DNA of 64,000 nt from contig MJGA01000010.1 of the NCBI GenBank assembly GCA_001910725.1, positions 682,001 to 746,000 on the forward strand. The letters run 5' to 3'. The stretch is from Phanerodontia chrysosporium (taxonomy: Eukaryota; Basidiomycota; Agaricomycetes; Polyporales; Phanerochaetaceae). Below the pieces are notes generated by a model, which had not been told where the DNA came from, did not search any database, and saw only the letters and a program-made list of their open reading frames with translations. Shown one piece after another: positions 33,670-44,747 of the stretch. A program made the position numbers and the translations under genes. How positions within the stretch are numbered: the first letter of the stretch is position 1; each line of letters opens with the position of its first letter.

Positions 33670-34101
33670 GTTGGGGGGACGGGGAGTATTGGTTCCTGAG
33701 TGAGCGCGAGAGAGATCGAGGGGCGAAGGGACTGGTTCGTGATCGGAGAGGACGGAGCCGAGCGATGTCTCGGGAGACGAGTGGTGGCTGCTGTCCGGGG
33801 GACTGCGGTCGGGAGTATTCGGGGTGGTGGCGGAAGCGCGGGCAAATTCTAGCCGTTGTGCGAAATGCGGACGTTCGAACTGTGTCTCTCGGTCGCTAGG
33901 CGGAACCGGGAGTAGCGGAGGGGCAGTTTCTCGATAAGGGCAGGGCTGCTGACTGCACTCCCTAGCTTCTCGAGACCCGTTGTTTTCCTCGACGTGGAGA
34001 TCAGCGGGAAGAGTGACGCCGTTCTCTGTGGTTCGCCCGAAGAAGTGCGGACAATTTGAACAGTCGAAATCCAGAGCGACAGAAGATATATTTGTAAACT
34101 A
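33670..34101 (-). other. Open extension between ORF1 amber stop and gag Met
   Basis: About 143 sense codons in the gag frame, starting right after TAG (34099-34101). It contains a CSNCPHFFG motif and the shared segment HFAQRLEFARASATTPNTPD. In A2 (9767-10192) the segment is also open and keeps the amino-acid pattern while the DNA differs, which suggests it is translated. Confidence 0.6.
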
Positions 34102-34848
34102 CTCGAAATATCCAGCCCGGTACACGATGTCCAGTTCTCCCACGATGCGGCGGAAGTTGCGCCTTAAACCGATGAACGAAATGTCACCAATTTGAGCTAG
34201 TCCGAGCTCGTATTGATGCCACTCCTTAAACGTGGTGGTGGGGGCGAGGCGGCTGAGCTCGGCGCGGATCTGTTGAAGGCGCTCGATTAGCTGGCAGACG
34301 CCGCGTGCGTGGTCGCTGTTCACGAGGTGGAAGAGGTCGACTTCCTCGACGGCCTTGAGACGCTTGATGGTCGCGTCGAGCTTAGGCGTGAAGATGCCGA
34401 CGAGGTCGGTGGGGGAATACTTGGGGATGTCGATGCCAACGGGCTTGCGGGCGATGGGCTCGTACGTCGGGGCGGCGCTGAGGCGCTCTGCCAAACTGAG
34501 CTTGGAGGAGGAGGCGGCTACGGCGGCCTGGGCTTCTTGCGCCTCTCGTTGGCGCTGCTCGCGGATGCGGTTGCCTACGCGTTGTTCGGCCTCACGAGCC
34601 TCGCAAACGGCAGTCCAGTTGATGGAGGGGACGGAGGGCGGAGGCTGAGGGAGCGTGGACACGTACTTGACGACCGCCTTGACTTTGCGGTCTGTCCACT
34701 TGACGGGGTTGCCGGCCTCGCGACGACGCTGGAGGCGGTCGAAGATGCGCTGGGGGATGTGGTCCTTGAGCTGGACGTCTTTCGGCACTGCGAATGCAAA
34801 CCTTAGCAACGTGTACGGAGTGAGCAGGCTGCTCGACTACGACGTACT
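34099..34848 (-). CDS. A4 ORF1: conserved extra ORF upstream of gag
   Basis: No ATG lies anywhere in this frame. A predicted 60-nt intron (34788-34847; minus GTACGT, branch-like CTAAG, CAG) would join A (34848) to TG (34787-34786) and create the start, giving about 230 residues beginning MPKDVQLKD. The protein is helical and basic, with a Gln/Arg/Ala-rich middle and a C-terminal pattern T-x2-W-x11-S-F-x2-L-x3-F also found in ORF1 of families B and C. No known domain recognised. It shares the gag frame and ends in TAG. Possible roles are RNA chaperone or particle accessory protein; this is a guess. Confidence 0.72.
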
Positions 34849-34931
34849 CGCTTTAATCGGTGGGGATAAACTTTTTTTAAACGGTATTGTAGGGGAGCGG
34901 TAGGGGAAGAATTGCCTAGGGCACCCAAGAG

Positions 34932-34941
34932 ATCTCGACCT
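34932..34941 (-). promoter_or_regulatory. A4 primer-binding site (self-priming type)
   Basis: Minus AGGTCGAGAT, two nt (TT) after the 5' LTR. It is the exact reverse complement of ATCTCGACCT at 35126-35135, the predicted RNA 5' end. No tRNA 3' end (TGG...) is apparent at this position. Confidence 0.75.
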
Positions 34942-34943
34942 AA

Positions 34944-35639
34944 TGTCGCGGAGCGAAGGCTCAACGCTTCACAAGGGAGGACAGATGGGGAGGTCGACGA
35001 CGAGGCGCAGCGGAGCGGGTCACGCGGCGACGAACAAACTTACGCAGCTGTCCGTATTGACCAAGATAATATTAGCACTGTAACTACAATACAAACACTG
35101 GGCTTACCTGTCCGTATTGACCAAGAGGTCGAGATGACGGACAGGAGCGAGGGGAGCTACCCTTATATACTACGGGTCCTTTAGGGCAGGCTATACGATT
35201 ACATAAGCTGATGGGCAGCGCTCAGCATAGCCAGCGAGGCTGCGACGCGGGCTGCGCGGCGCGGCTGTGCTGGGGCTATGTCACGAGGCTGTGTCAGCTG
35301 GCAGTGTCTCGAGGCTGCGTCGGGCCGAGGCTGTGTCATCAGGCTGATCAGCTCGGCGTGTCTCGGCGAGGGGAGTCATCAGGGATGACAGTGCCTCCTC
35401 GGCGATCCGGGGAACCGGTTGCAAGGCAGACCGGTGATCCGGGCAGTGTCTGAGCGCGCAGCGGGATGCGCTGGCGTCTAGGGGTGATGCGCCATCAGGG
35501 CGCTGGCGCTGAGTGGCCAGGCGCTGAGTGCGGGCGGCTAGGACTCCAGACGGCGCGAGGGCTGCTCGCCCGTTGGATTAATCGAGGAAAATAGCCAAAA
35601 ATCGGCGAAAAATAGGGCAGCACCGTCACATCCGTGACA
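34944..35639 (-). repeat. 5' LTR of A4 with promoter and LTR intron-like segment
   Basis: 696 bp. Minus TATATAA starts at 35169 and the predicted start A is at 35135. A 60-nt GTAAGC...CTAAT...CAG segment (35048-35107) lies in the transcribed part, flanked by copies of CTTGGTCAATACGGACAG. U3 contains eight or so loose copies of a GAGGCTGYG unit (plus strand). Confidence 0.9.
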
Positions 35640-35700
35640 GAGACTACATTGTGAGTTGTTCTTCCCTCTGTAGCTAAGTCCGTCTCCAAGACCTTCATTT

Positions 35701-36848
35701 ATGCGCAGTGTGGAACAGATGGAGGCGACGGAACAAGCAGGAAGAGTAGCTCATGACAAGGATTGGTTCCTGAAAGACGGGGACATTGTTCTCAGCGCAT
35801 CACAGCAGTCACAGACCCGTCTCTTCAAGGTGCATCGAGCTATACTCGCCCATCATTCTGCGCTATTCGCAGACATGTTCACTCTTCCCTGCAATGCCAA
35901 CGTGGAAGATACTTATGACGGAACACCTGTCGTTCATATGCAGGACGACCCCGATGACTTGGCACAGTTCATTGGTGCACTTTACGACTCTGAGTAAGTG
36001 AAAGCACCTTCTATGAGTGCGAGACAGACAGCCCTGACACTCGTTTCCTGCGTCGCAGTCTGGCCCTCATGCGCCCGTTGGACCCGCATAACCCTGATCT
36101 AGCACGCGGAGCCATGAAGCCAGCCAGGAAGTACGACGCCGACTCCGTCTGCACGCGCATCATTCGCCGCTTGGAGGCTAACTGGCCGCAGGACATGTTC
36201 GATTGGCTTCGTCTCTGCGCAGACCTGAAGAAGCGCAGCGAGCTGCACAAGATACTCATACAACGTGCGGGATCAGCGGCAGACCCACAAACCAATGTAT
36301 TGATCCCAGAACCAGTTTCAGCTATATGCTTCGCCCGGGAGTTCCATGTCCCATCCATCCTACCGGCAGCGTTTTACGCGCTCGTCCTAACCGACATACA
36401 TCATGACTCGGACAGCCTCGGGGTTGCGGACGCGTTCCGCGTCGCGCGCTGGTCTCTGCTTGGCCAGGAGGACATGCTGCGTCTCTTGCGCGGCAAGGTC
36501 AGCCTGCGCAACGCCATTACCCAAATGATGAACGTGCCATTCCCAGGAGAGTCATACTGCGCCACATGCACCGATAGCCGGCTCCCACGCGTCTTCAGCG
36601 AGCGGTGGTCAAACCACCTGTCTGCTCAAGGTTTTCTTGGCGGCATCTCTCTCGCTGAAACACCAGACATCTTCGGCATTCTCTTCACCTTTCTCGAGTT
36701 GCTCGACGACAACTGTCGTGAATTTGATGGCATGTGTGCGCGACATCGGAGCCTGTATAGCAAGTTCTTCACCCTCAAAATAGAGCTCGAGTGGACTCGA
36801 CTTCCCGATGTTTTCCAGTTGTGGGAGGCTGCAAAGACGACTATGTAG
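35701..36848 (+). CDS. BTB/POZ domain protein
   Basis: Exon 35701-35993, a 65-nt intron (GTAAGTG...CGTCGCAG), exon 36059-36848 ending TAG; about 360 residues. The first 100 residues read DGDIVLSA...FKVHRAILAHHSALFADMF, a BTB/POZ fold used for dimerisation and often for recruiting substrates to Cullin-3 ligases. The rest follows the C-terminal design common to basidiomycete BTB proteins and has no second named domain. Met at 35719 is an alternative start. Only 61 bp separate the start from the A4 LTR, so the original promoter has been displaced. Confidence 0.85.
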
Positions 36849-37028
36849 TAACGACAACGGAGGACTGCAGACTTTAAAATCTAATACCTAGTGCAACGTA
36901 CACACTAGCTTGCTCGTTAGCGGAGCACGACCTTCAGTCTGATGCACGCGAATGGCAAGAATGTTTTATAAAAGTTACAAGGTCGACCGGCATGTCTTAT
37001 ATATGCTATTTTTCTGCGAGCTCGCGAC

Positions 37029-37545
37029 TCACGCAAGCGTAGCAAACCCGACGGAGTTGGTGTCGAACGAGAACGCGGTATAGACGTTCTTCATGAAGCT
37101 GCGCAAAGGGGAGAGATTAGATGGACATTTTCACCACGGATCAGAGCACACACCTATCACCGAGGAGCCAGACATTGCTTCCAAGGCTGAGGTCTTGGCC
37201 TGCCAATGCACCGACACACTGACCGCCGCCAATCGTACCAAGATTAAAGCTACAACAGTCCATTAGCGTATATCCATATACTGGGCCCCGAAGAACGTAC
37301 TTCGCGGCAGAGATCGTCCAAGACTTGCCGCCCCAGCTGAATGCGACAGTCGGCGCGCTGTTGCACGGGTACGAGTAGTAGCCCGCGCTCGAGTCGTAGA
37401 CGGCGGACCCGGGGATCGAGCGATATAGCGTGCGCACGGCCGATGGCGGGCCATACATGATTGTCGTGCCGGAGTCGATGATGGTCTCGAAGTTCGAGAT
37501 GACCGCACGGCCGTTCACGTGCGGCCTGCTTGGTGGCCAGATAGG
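37029..37545 (-). pseudogene. Aspartic protease (pepsin A1), C-terminal half only
   Basis: Exons at about 37545-37154 and 37098-37029, with a 55-nt intron on the minus strand. The second catalytic motif (TIIDSGTTIMYG) and the C-terminal GDSFMKNVYTAFSFD...GFATLA are clear. The N-terminal lobe with the first catalytic aspartate, the signal peptide and propeptide is absent; sequence further up is GC-rich and unrelated. It should be inactive. Secreted A1 proteases of this type are common in wood- and litter-decay basidiomycetes. Confidence 0.78.
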
Positions 37546-39400
37546 CGCCCGATGGAGGGCGCACGCTGTGCATGAGCGCATCGCGCTGTGCTGTCGTCCG
37601 CTCGCTGTCAGCGGGAGCCGCAGTGATGCAAGGGAAAGCGACGCTGCCTTCTGGACGTCATGTCGACGAGAACACCCTCCTCCGCCTCGCTGTCCATGAC
37701 GAGCCGCGGGCGGAAGAGCCCCATCCCAGTTTGGGCAGCACCCTGCTATTTTGGGCCGCGTTTCGCTCGTCGTCGATCGGGCCAACGCAGCGCCGGGGGG
37801 CGCCATTCAAATTCGGAGCTTTCGGAGGGCGGGCCAACGGCGGGGCGGACGCAAATTTCGGGCGGAGGGATAAACCCAGGCCCAGGAGAAAGGGGAAAAA
37901 AAATGGGAGAGTTCAAACGCTGTGCAACTGCGCGGCGGCGCGGGAAAATAAGAAGCAGGCAACGGACGATGGGCGCCGCCGCGGCTCGGTCGTGTGCGCG
38001 CAGCCCGAAGCAAGCGTCCGCCCAGGGCCAAGTGCGACGCTGTCGGACAGCCCGCGAAAGTTGACCCGCCCCCGCAGGCCGCAGGGGCAGCGGTGCCCCT
38101 GCGAAAAACGCGCCATTCGCGCAGGCCGGGCGCAGAAATTCACGTGTCGGGGGGCGCGCCGCCCGCCCGCAACGCGCACCAGCCTTGCACCAGCTCGCGG
38201 CGCGGCGCGGCGTTGGGCGCAGCGGCCGCTCGCGCCCGATCGCACAGGCATTGGGCGGGCGGCGGCGTCGATCAGGGCGCGGGTCCCGATCGCGAGCCGC
38301 GCGTGCTCGTCTGCCCGCGCGGGGCCTAATTGAGGCACCGCGCCACACCGCTGCATCCGCTGCAGGAGCAGCTCGGCGCCGGTGCACAGGAGGCCGAGAC
38401 GCACGCGCACGCTCGCCCTCTGGGCCTGCAGGCGATCCTCTTTGCGTGTTAGTGTCGGTCGCGTTCCCGGATTGGGCCCGTCGCCATGCGCTTTAGCGGC
38501 CGTTTGGGGACGCCTGGGAGGGCGCACGCACGCGCGCACGGTGACCCCAGAATGCTGCCGCAGCACACGGGCGGGGGGCGTGCAGGCCTCAGGGTGCGTC
38601 CCTGCGCGGGTGCATGGCGACGGCAGGAATGGACGCCAGGAGGGAACCCTGGCGAAGAGGCGCAGCCGCCTGCACAGCTTCCTGTGCGTGCGGGGCTGGG
38701 CCCATCCGCGCGCCTGGGGAGGCGGCCACGACCCGGGGTCAGACGACACGCTTTGCGGGAGGGTGCATTGCGAGCAGTGGTCGCGTGAGCACGGTGGGAA
38801 GACGAGGCGCGCGGAGCACGGAGGCGCGGGCGTCCATTGCGGGGTGGGAAGAGCTCGCGTATCGCGCGGTGCTTCGAGGGGTGCCTGCGAGGGCCTGCGC
38901 GGGGGCCACCCTGCGGGGACCTTGCGCCGCGTGCGGGTGCTCGCGGGCAGTGCGCAAGAGGCCTGGGTCGGGTCGACGGATCGATACATGACCACCGCCG
39001 CACACCAGGTCATACGACGTCTGCTTGTCGAGATCCCGCGCTGCTGGCTTGTGGACATCCGCGGAGTGTGACGCCTGGCGATCCGAGGGCCCAGAGCAGG
39101 CGCCAGCGTGCATGTCCCGAGCCCTTGCATTGCCAGAGATGCGACTGAATAGCGTCAAGCGGCGGCCCTGCACGGGTGTCTGGACCACCAGCTGAGCGGA
39201 TCTGGAAGGACGTGCGGCCTGCACACACCGAGCCGGCCCTCCAGCGCTCCCGTCGTTATGCATCTGCGACGTAATCTGGCAACAGCACCGCAGGACCGCG
39301 CCTCAGACGACACCGCGGCCGAGGCGTCGACGGGCGCCGGGGGTCCTGACGTAGGTGGCACACAGCAAGCAGCAGCGCACTGAATGGGCGGGCTGCGGGC
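37546..39400. other. Very GC-rich region, no gene supported
   Basis: Long frames are open on both strands and in several frames at once (for example 37913-39130 minus and 38382-39071 plus), the expected effect of extreme GC. None shows a domain motif, plausible introns or a biased composition. Confidence 0.55.
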
Positions 39401-41677
39401 GTCGTGGCGGGCGTGTCCAGTAGAGTTTGTTCCGATGTCTCAGCTAGCGTTGCGAGAATGGGGCTCGCGAGGGCGGGGCCGCGACGGGCGCGCGCGTGCA
39501 AACAGCAAAAAGGCGTTGTTGTCGGCGGCCGGAGCGGAATGCAAACAACGGGTCGAGACCCAGAATGCAGCACGGAGGGTGTGTCCGCGGCTTCAGCTGC
39601 TCGATGACACGAGTCTCGACTGGACACGCGCCATGACGAGGCCTAGAATGGCGGGCCTGCTTGAGAAAAGCGCACGAGTAGTCGTGTGAAGCAGGGTGTT
39701 CAAGGAACATCCATGTACCGACGAATATCGAGACGAAGTGTGGGAGATCGCTCCGAGTGTGCTTATCGCGGGTATCAAGCGGTCTACCGGCCAGTATAGT
39801 GAGCTTGAGGTGAACGTATATGGCCCCGCGAGCTTGCTTTACACCGGCGGCACCATGAACGGGGCTGGGGTCCAGCACGGGCTCGTCGAGACACCAGAGA
39901 CGCTTTTCGGCACACGTCGGGGCAGGTTGGAAGGAGATCGTCATAGAGAAGAACATGAGGCGCTATATGATTGACATGAGAACTCTTGGTTTCGCGAGTT
40001 AACATGGGAACTATTTGAGGACAGTCGCCCACAGCAGCTGACGAACATGAAACCTCTGCCCCGAGTGATTAGGCAGGGCGTGATGCTATACGGAGCTTTC
40101 ACTCACCAGCAAAATATATTGTGCCCCTGCGTACATTTCTGAGGATCTGTTGTGCGAGTTGGTCAAGGGGCGTGTCATCAGACGAAGGTCACGCACCGTA
40201 GCGACCCTCAGCTGCATCCCATGCCATTGCGACTCAAGCAGAACAGTTGAGACGGACCCACTGCATTGCTTTTCTGCTTGGAGATATCCCTGTACATGTT
40301 ATAGTTGGTGCTTAGAACGATACCCTGAGTTTCGGTCGAAGCACATTCGCAAGTGGTTCGCGATCTCGGGTCTAGGTGTGCGCTGCTTAGCATCGTGCTC
40401 AAGACGCGCCAGAGCTAGACACTGGCGTGCTGGGGGGAGGGATGCATGGAACAGTGGTTGACAAAGTCAAGACAAGGCGACGGGGAACGACTGTGCGGTG
40501 GGCCTCGAGTCTCGTGGTGGCGAGGTCGCGAGCACGGAGCATCGAACCCCAATTGCAACAAGCGCGTCACTTGATGGCGCATCACCTCCGGAAGCCGGTG
40601 CCGCCGGGGCCCGTCTCTCATCCACCACCGCAAAGCTGCGAGCCTCTTCGCACACGCTAGCTGTCTTTCTCCCATAGACTGCGACTTGGGCGATATGGAA
40701 GCCTCCGCTGAGTACTGCATGGCCCGTGAACGCGCGAACTCCTCGCAAAGACGCGTCTGGAGACTCGAACACCTGCGGTACTGCCATCGCGAACGCGACG
40801 GCTCTACGTGTAAGTCCTGCAAGTTGTCCTGCGTGTGAATGTGCTCACACTTTCCGCCCGTAGAGTGTCCCTCATATCCTCGTGGTATATATAGGGCTAT
40901 ATATCACTGAGAGCCATGCTTCCCATCTGACTCGTTCCGAATGCAACCAGCCGACCCGTTTGTCATTCCCAAGCCATGGTAGCTCGAAGTAAGGTGAAGT
41001 AGACCACGAGGACTGTGCTCGTCATAGTCGGCCGTGTTTCTAGGCGACATCAGTGCGTACACATCTCCTATGGCGTTCTACTGCCTGTTCATCCGTTCAA
41101 TAGCTTCGACCGCGGTGATCGCACAATGGCGATGACACCTCATTGTTCTTGTGCGACCCTTGTATCCCGCGAGAGCCTGGACGTAGCTGTACATCGTGTC
41201 TTAGGCCTCGTGCAACGCACGCCCCATGCTAGCAAAGGCACGAAGCCCTGCGACGTCACGCTGCGTCAGGATGCGCGCAGAGTCGACCTGAGTGTACGTG
41301 CCCATCTCGTCAGCGTACTTCCTATGCTGTCGATGCCTCAGCTCTCCTGACACTCACGCTAGAACATCCTGTCTACACCAGTTCATCCCGCCGTCCGCGC
41401 TTCACGTCTGACAGGCTCCCATGGCAATCGCGTCCAAGTCGAAGGCCGCATTCACCACATATTCATAGAGCCAGCACTGCGGCTTAGAGCAGTGTAAGGG
41501 CGCAGAAGGAGGCCGACGCAGCATTTCGGCAGGCGACGCGGTTATCCAAAGTTCCCACCCGCACTGCGGGCGGTCGAGGCGAGTCACGTGGGTGTGTCCT
41601 GGCCGTTTTCGCATGGTGCGTGTGCACCGCCTTTGCTTCTTGCCTCCCACTCCCAACCTCGCTGACGACGTGCAACG
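39401..41677. other. No gene recognised
   Basis: Only short frames without motifs. A small frame from ATG 40695 and a palindromic TATA-rich stretch near 40888-40907 (ATATATAGGGCTATATAT) are the only notable points. Confidence 0.4.
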
Positions 41678-43075
41678 ATGGAGAAACTTGAACAGTTGAC
41701 ACGTCCTCTGATGGACTTGCACAAGACGTCCATACTGCCGAATATACCAGCGACTGTGGACACATTACATGACATTCTCGTGTTACTCAGAGTACGTCGA
41801 GCTTGCATCATCAATGAAGCACTGCTGCTGACTCTGTTACCGCTTAGCATCGGCCAGAACTCACGCGCCGAAGTGCTCCCGTTGCCAAGACTATCAAGAA
41901 TCTCATTTCAGCAATCAGTGACATGGAATTGAAGGCACAATCCTATAGTACAAGATATCTCAGTAAGACTCAACTGAGGGACTGGGCTTGGAACTGTGGA
42001 GACCTATCTCAGCGAACAGCTCCCCTTCTCAAGTAAGACAAAATTAACTCAGAATCCAAGATGTATTGACAAAAGAGTGACTCAGCATGGCAGTTGAAGC
42101 CAAACACTGTGGAATATTGAAGACAAGCAATAAAGACTCAGCAAATGTCTTTGTCCATGCTGTAACCACAGCAAGACACTTCATGGAAGCAAGCCTTGCA
42201 GTCATAGACATCAACAAGCATCTACAGATGGCCTTAATCTTAATCAAGGTATAACCACATTAGTGATTCAAGCCGAGTATACATTTTGATGAAACTAAAT
42301 AATTTTCTTAGGAAGAGATTGTTGTCATTCCCCAACTCATTTCCCAACTCAGAGATATCAAGGTATGTACCATGCTGAAAGGTCACATGGATGAAAAGCT
42401 TATGTTGAATAGCAACATGAGGCTGAATGGCGTATAGCTGGTATTTATGCAGAGTATCAATTTAGCTGCACCTGGTTCTGACATTGGTATTGTATTGCAG
42501 AGCAGTCAGCTGAATTCATCCAGGAGGTCATGCGTGTATCATCAGGCTATCGCTCAGTGGAGGATAGCAACCCTCAAATCATGCCCAGTATCCCTGTAAG
42601 CCTTTGTGAAGAATGCCAAAATCAATTGGCCACACAAAAGCAGGTCCTCGTTCTCAGAGGTGACCTGGTAGTGAAGAATACTGCTGTGGCACACCGATTC
42701 TGCAACCACTTGGACAGTGCTGAAGAACCTTCCATAATTCTTGGAGCATATTACCATGCAGACCAAGAGTCATCTGCCTATCTCCTGCCTTCTCTTGCAT
42801 ACCAACTACAATCAATGCTCAATTCCAAGGCTGACACTGTGGCACTCTTGAAGAACATATTTCAACGTGGCAATTTGGAGCACTCAGAATGTGTACTCCT
42901 GCACCAAGTTTTAAGGAACAGTCCTACTCCCCTGAAACCAGTTGTACTGGTTATTGATGGAATGCATGACATGTGGGGGCACAAACAAGACAATGCTCAC
43001 AACCCACTTCAATCACTACAGACCATAATACAAGAATTTTCCTGGTTGCAACTACTGATCACAGTATAACCCTGC
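41678..43075 (+). pseudogene. NACHT/STAND NTPase gene, degraded
   Basis: Pieces: 41678-41790 (ATG; helical N-terminus), about 41847-42033, 42087-42248, 42312-42361 and 42502-43069. The last has LCEECQNQLATQKQVLVLRGD and a position-matched nucleotide site, but the P-loop reads GDLVVKNT in place of GxxxxGK[ST]. The Walker B-like VVLVIDGMHDM departs from the usual LVIDALDE. LAYQL and the spacing of motifs fit NACHT proteins of fungal NLR-type receptors. Base composition is more AT-rich than the neighbours and no C-terminal repeats were found, so it is a decayed copy. Confidence 0.5.
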
Positions 43076-43774
43076 AGTTATGTACACAGAGATTTTTCTC
43101 CTTTTTTTATGGACATGTTCTCTCTTTCCTCCTTACCTTCCTTATTCGTACGAGCGTGCCACCAGGTGGGCACTCTTTCACTTCTGGACACTTGTCTCAG
43201 ATGTTCCCAGTGTGTTACATGCACCTGACCTAAAGGCCGCACAACTCCTCCTTTGTCTCTCACGTCTACCATCTCAGAATGAAGGTACACATATGCGTTT
43301 CATGTATATTACTATTGGTTCCTGATGTCTACCATCTCGGAACAAGAAATATAACCTGCTCCTGTTTTTATTCACGTCCAAACTAGTGTTCTCGACTGCA
43401 TGTCACGGCCGAGTTCCACTTTTTTTTGGCGACAAACAAGAATATCTTCTAGCAGTACCTGGCACAATGTACCTGGGATACAACGACCAAGCAGGACATC
43501 CAAGAGCATCAGAAGGTCATGACCAGTACTGGTATCGTGCCCCAAGCTGTCTAGTCGACAGATGTGCAGTATAATTTGTCATCAGGGCCCTTTTCCGTTT
43601 GTCACCCTGGAAGACTCTGAGCTTGTCAAGGCTCTCGGGACAGATTCGCCCTTGTTGAACCTCACCAGAATACTCTCGCCTGTGGAGATTGAATGAATTA
43701 AAGCTGGCAACCACTCCGGCTCACCTGCGGGTCATGCAGGTAGGAGCCATGCGAAAACCCGCAGGTATGTCGAC
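43076..43774. other. Decayed sequence after the NACHT remnant
   Basis: Low-complexity T-rich and short frames only. No feature could be assigned; it may be the ruined 3' part of the NACHT gene. Confidence 0.35.
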
Positions 43775-44469
43775 TGTCACGGATGTGACGGTGCTGCCCT
43801 ATTTTTCGCCAATTTTTGGCTGTTTTCCTCGATTAATCTAACGGGCGAGCAGCCCTCGCGCCGTCTGGAGTCCTAGCCGCCCACACCCAGCGCCTGGCCA
43901 TTCAGCGCCAGCGCCCTGATGGCGCATCACCCCTAGACGCCAGCGCATCCCACTGCGCGCTCAGACACTGCCCGGATCACCGGTCTGCCTTGCAACCGGT
44001 TCCCCGGATCGCCGAGGAGGCACTGTCATCCCTGATGACTCCCCTCGCCGAGACACGCCGAGCTGATCAGCCTAATGACACAGCCTTGGCCCGACGCAGC
44101 CTCGAAACACTGCCAGCTGACATAGCCTCGTGACATAGCCCCAGCACAGCCTCGCCGCGTAGCCCGCGTCGCAGCCTCGCTGGCTATGCTGAGCGCTGCC
44201 CATCAGCTTATGTAATCGTATAGCCTGCCCTAAAGGACCTGTAGTATATAAGGGTAGCTCCCCTCGCTCCTGTCCGTCATCTCGACCTCTTGGTCAATAC
44301 GGACAGGTAAGCCCGATGTTTGTATTGTAGTTACAGTGCTAATATTATCTTGGTCAATATGGACAGCTGCATAAGTTGTGCGTCACTGCGTGACTCGCTC
44401 CGCCGCGCCTCGTCGTCGACCTCCCCACTTGCCCTCCCTCGTGAAGTGTTGAGCCCTAGCTCCGCGACA
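43775..44469 (+). repeat. Family A solo LTR
   Basis: 695 bp with TCGAC at 43770-43774 and 44470-44474. It retains TATA, the ATCTCGACCT start and the 60-nt GTAAGC...CAG segment. Confidence 0.92.
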
Positions 44470-44747
44470 TCGACCCGCGGCTCCAGGTCATGTCCTGCAC
44501 ATGTGCAGGTCATCAACCAGGTACCTGTCAGTGACTTGTAAGGCTATGAGGTGAGAGAGGGCCGGCATCGGTGCGGAAAAACTGGCTGCATCTTTGCCTG
44601 ACGGTACTGGGTGTCCGGGGTCCTTATGCAATGCAGGGCACTATTGAAGGCTATTGGCACGGTCAGATGTCGTGTTTGTAGCAGAAATCACACTGTATGT
44701 AGAGTATAGAAAGACGGATGATATATTTCTTATCAAACAAAGTAAAA

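Larger units (their letters stand above)
27933..35639 (-). mobile_element. Intact young family A chromovirus (copy A4)
   Basis: 7707 bp with GAGAC at 27928-27932 and 35640-35644. Both LTRs are 696 bp and no difference was seen by eye. ORF1, gag and pol are all open, and the PBS, frameshift site and polypurine tract are present. It is the best candidate for a currently active element here. Confidence 0.95.

Noticed and set aside
34914..34941. A tRNA-type PBS starting TGGGTGCCC about 18 nt after the A4 LTR
   Set aside because: Position is too far from the LTR, and the self-complementary word lies at the right place in all families.
36849..37028. A terminator or RNA gene between BTB and the protease fragment
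   Set aside because: Only short AT-rich intergenic sequence; no structure strong enough to support a call.
37913..39130. A 405-codon minus-strand frame and overlapping plus-strand frames
   Set aside because: Low-complexity Arg/Ala/Pro composition in extreme GC; several frames open at once; no domain.
40695..40840. A small gene from ATG 40695
   Set aside because: About 48 codons, no conserved motif and no convincing next exon.
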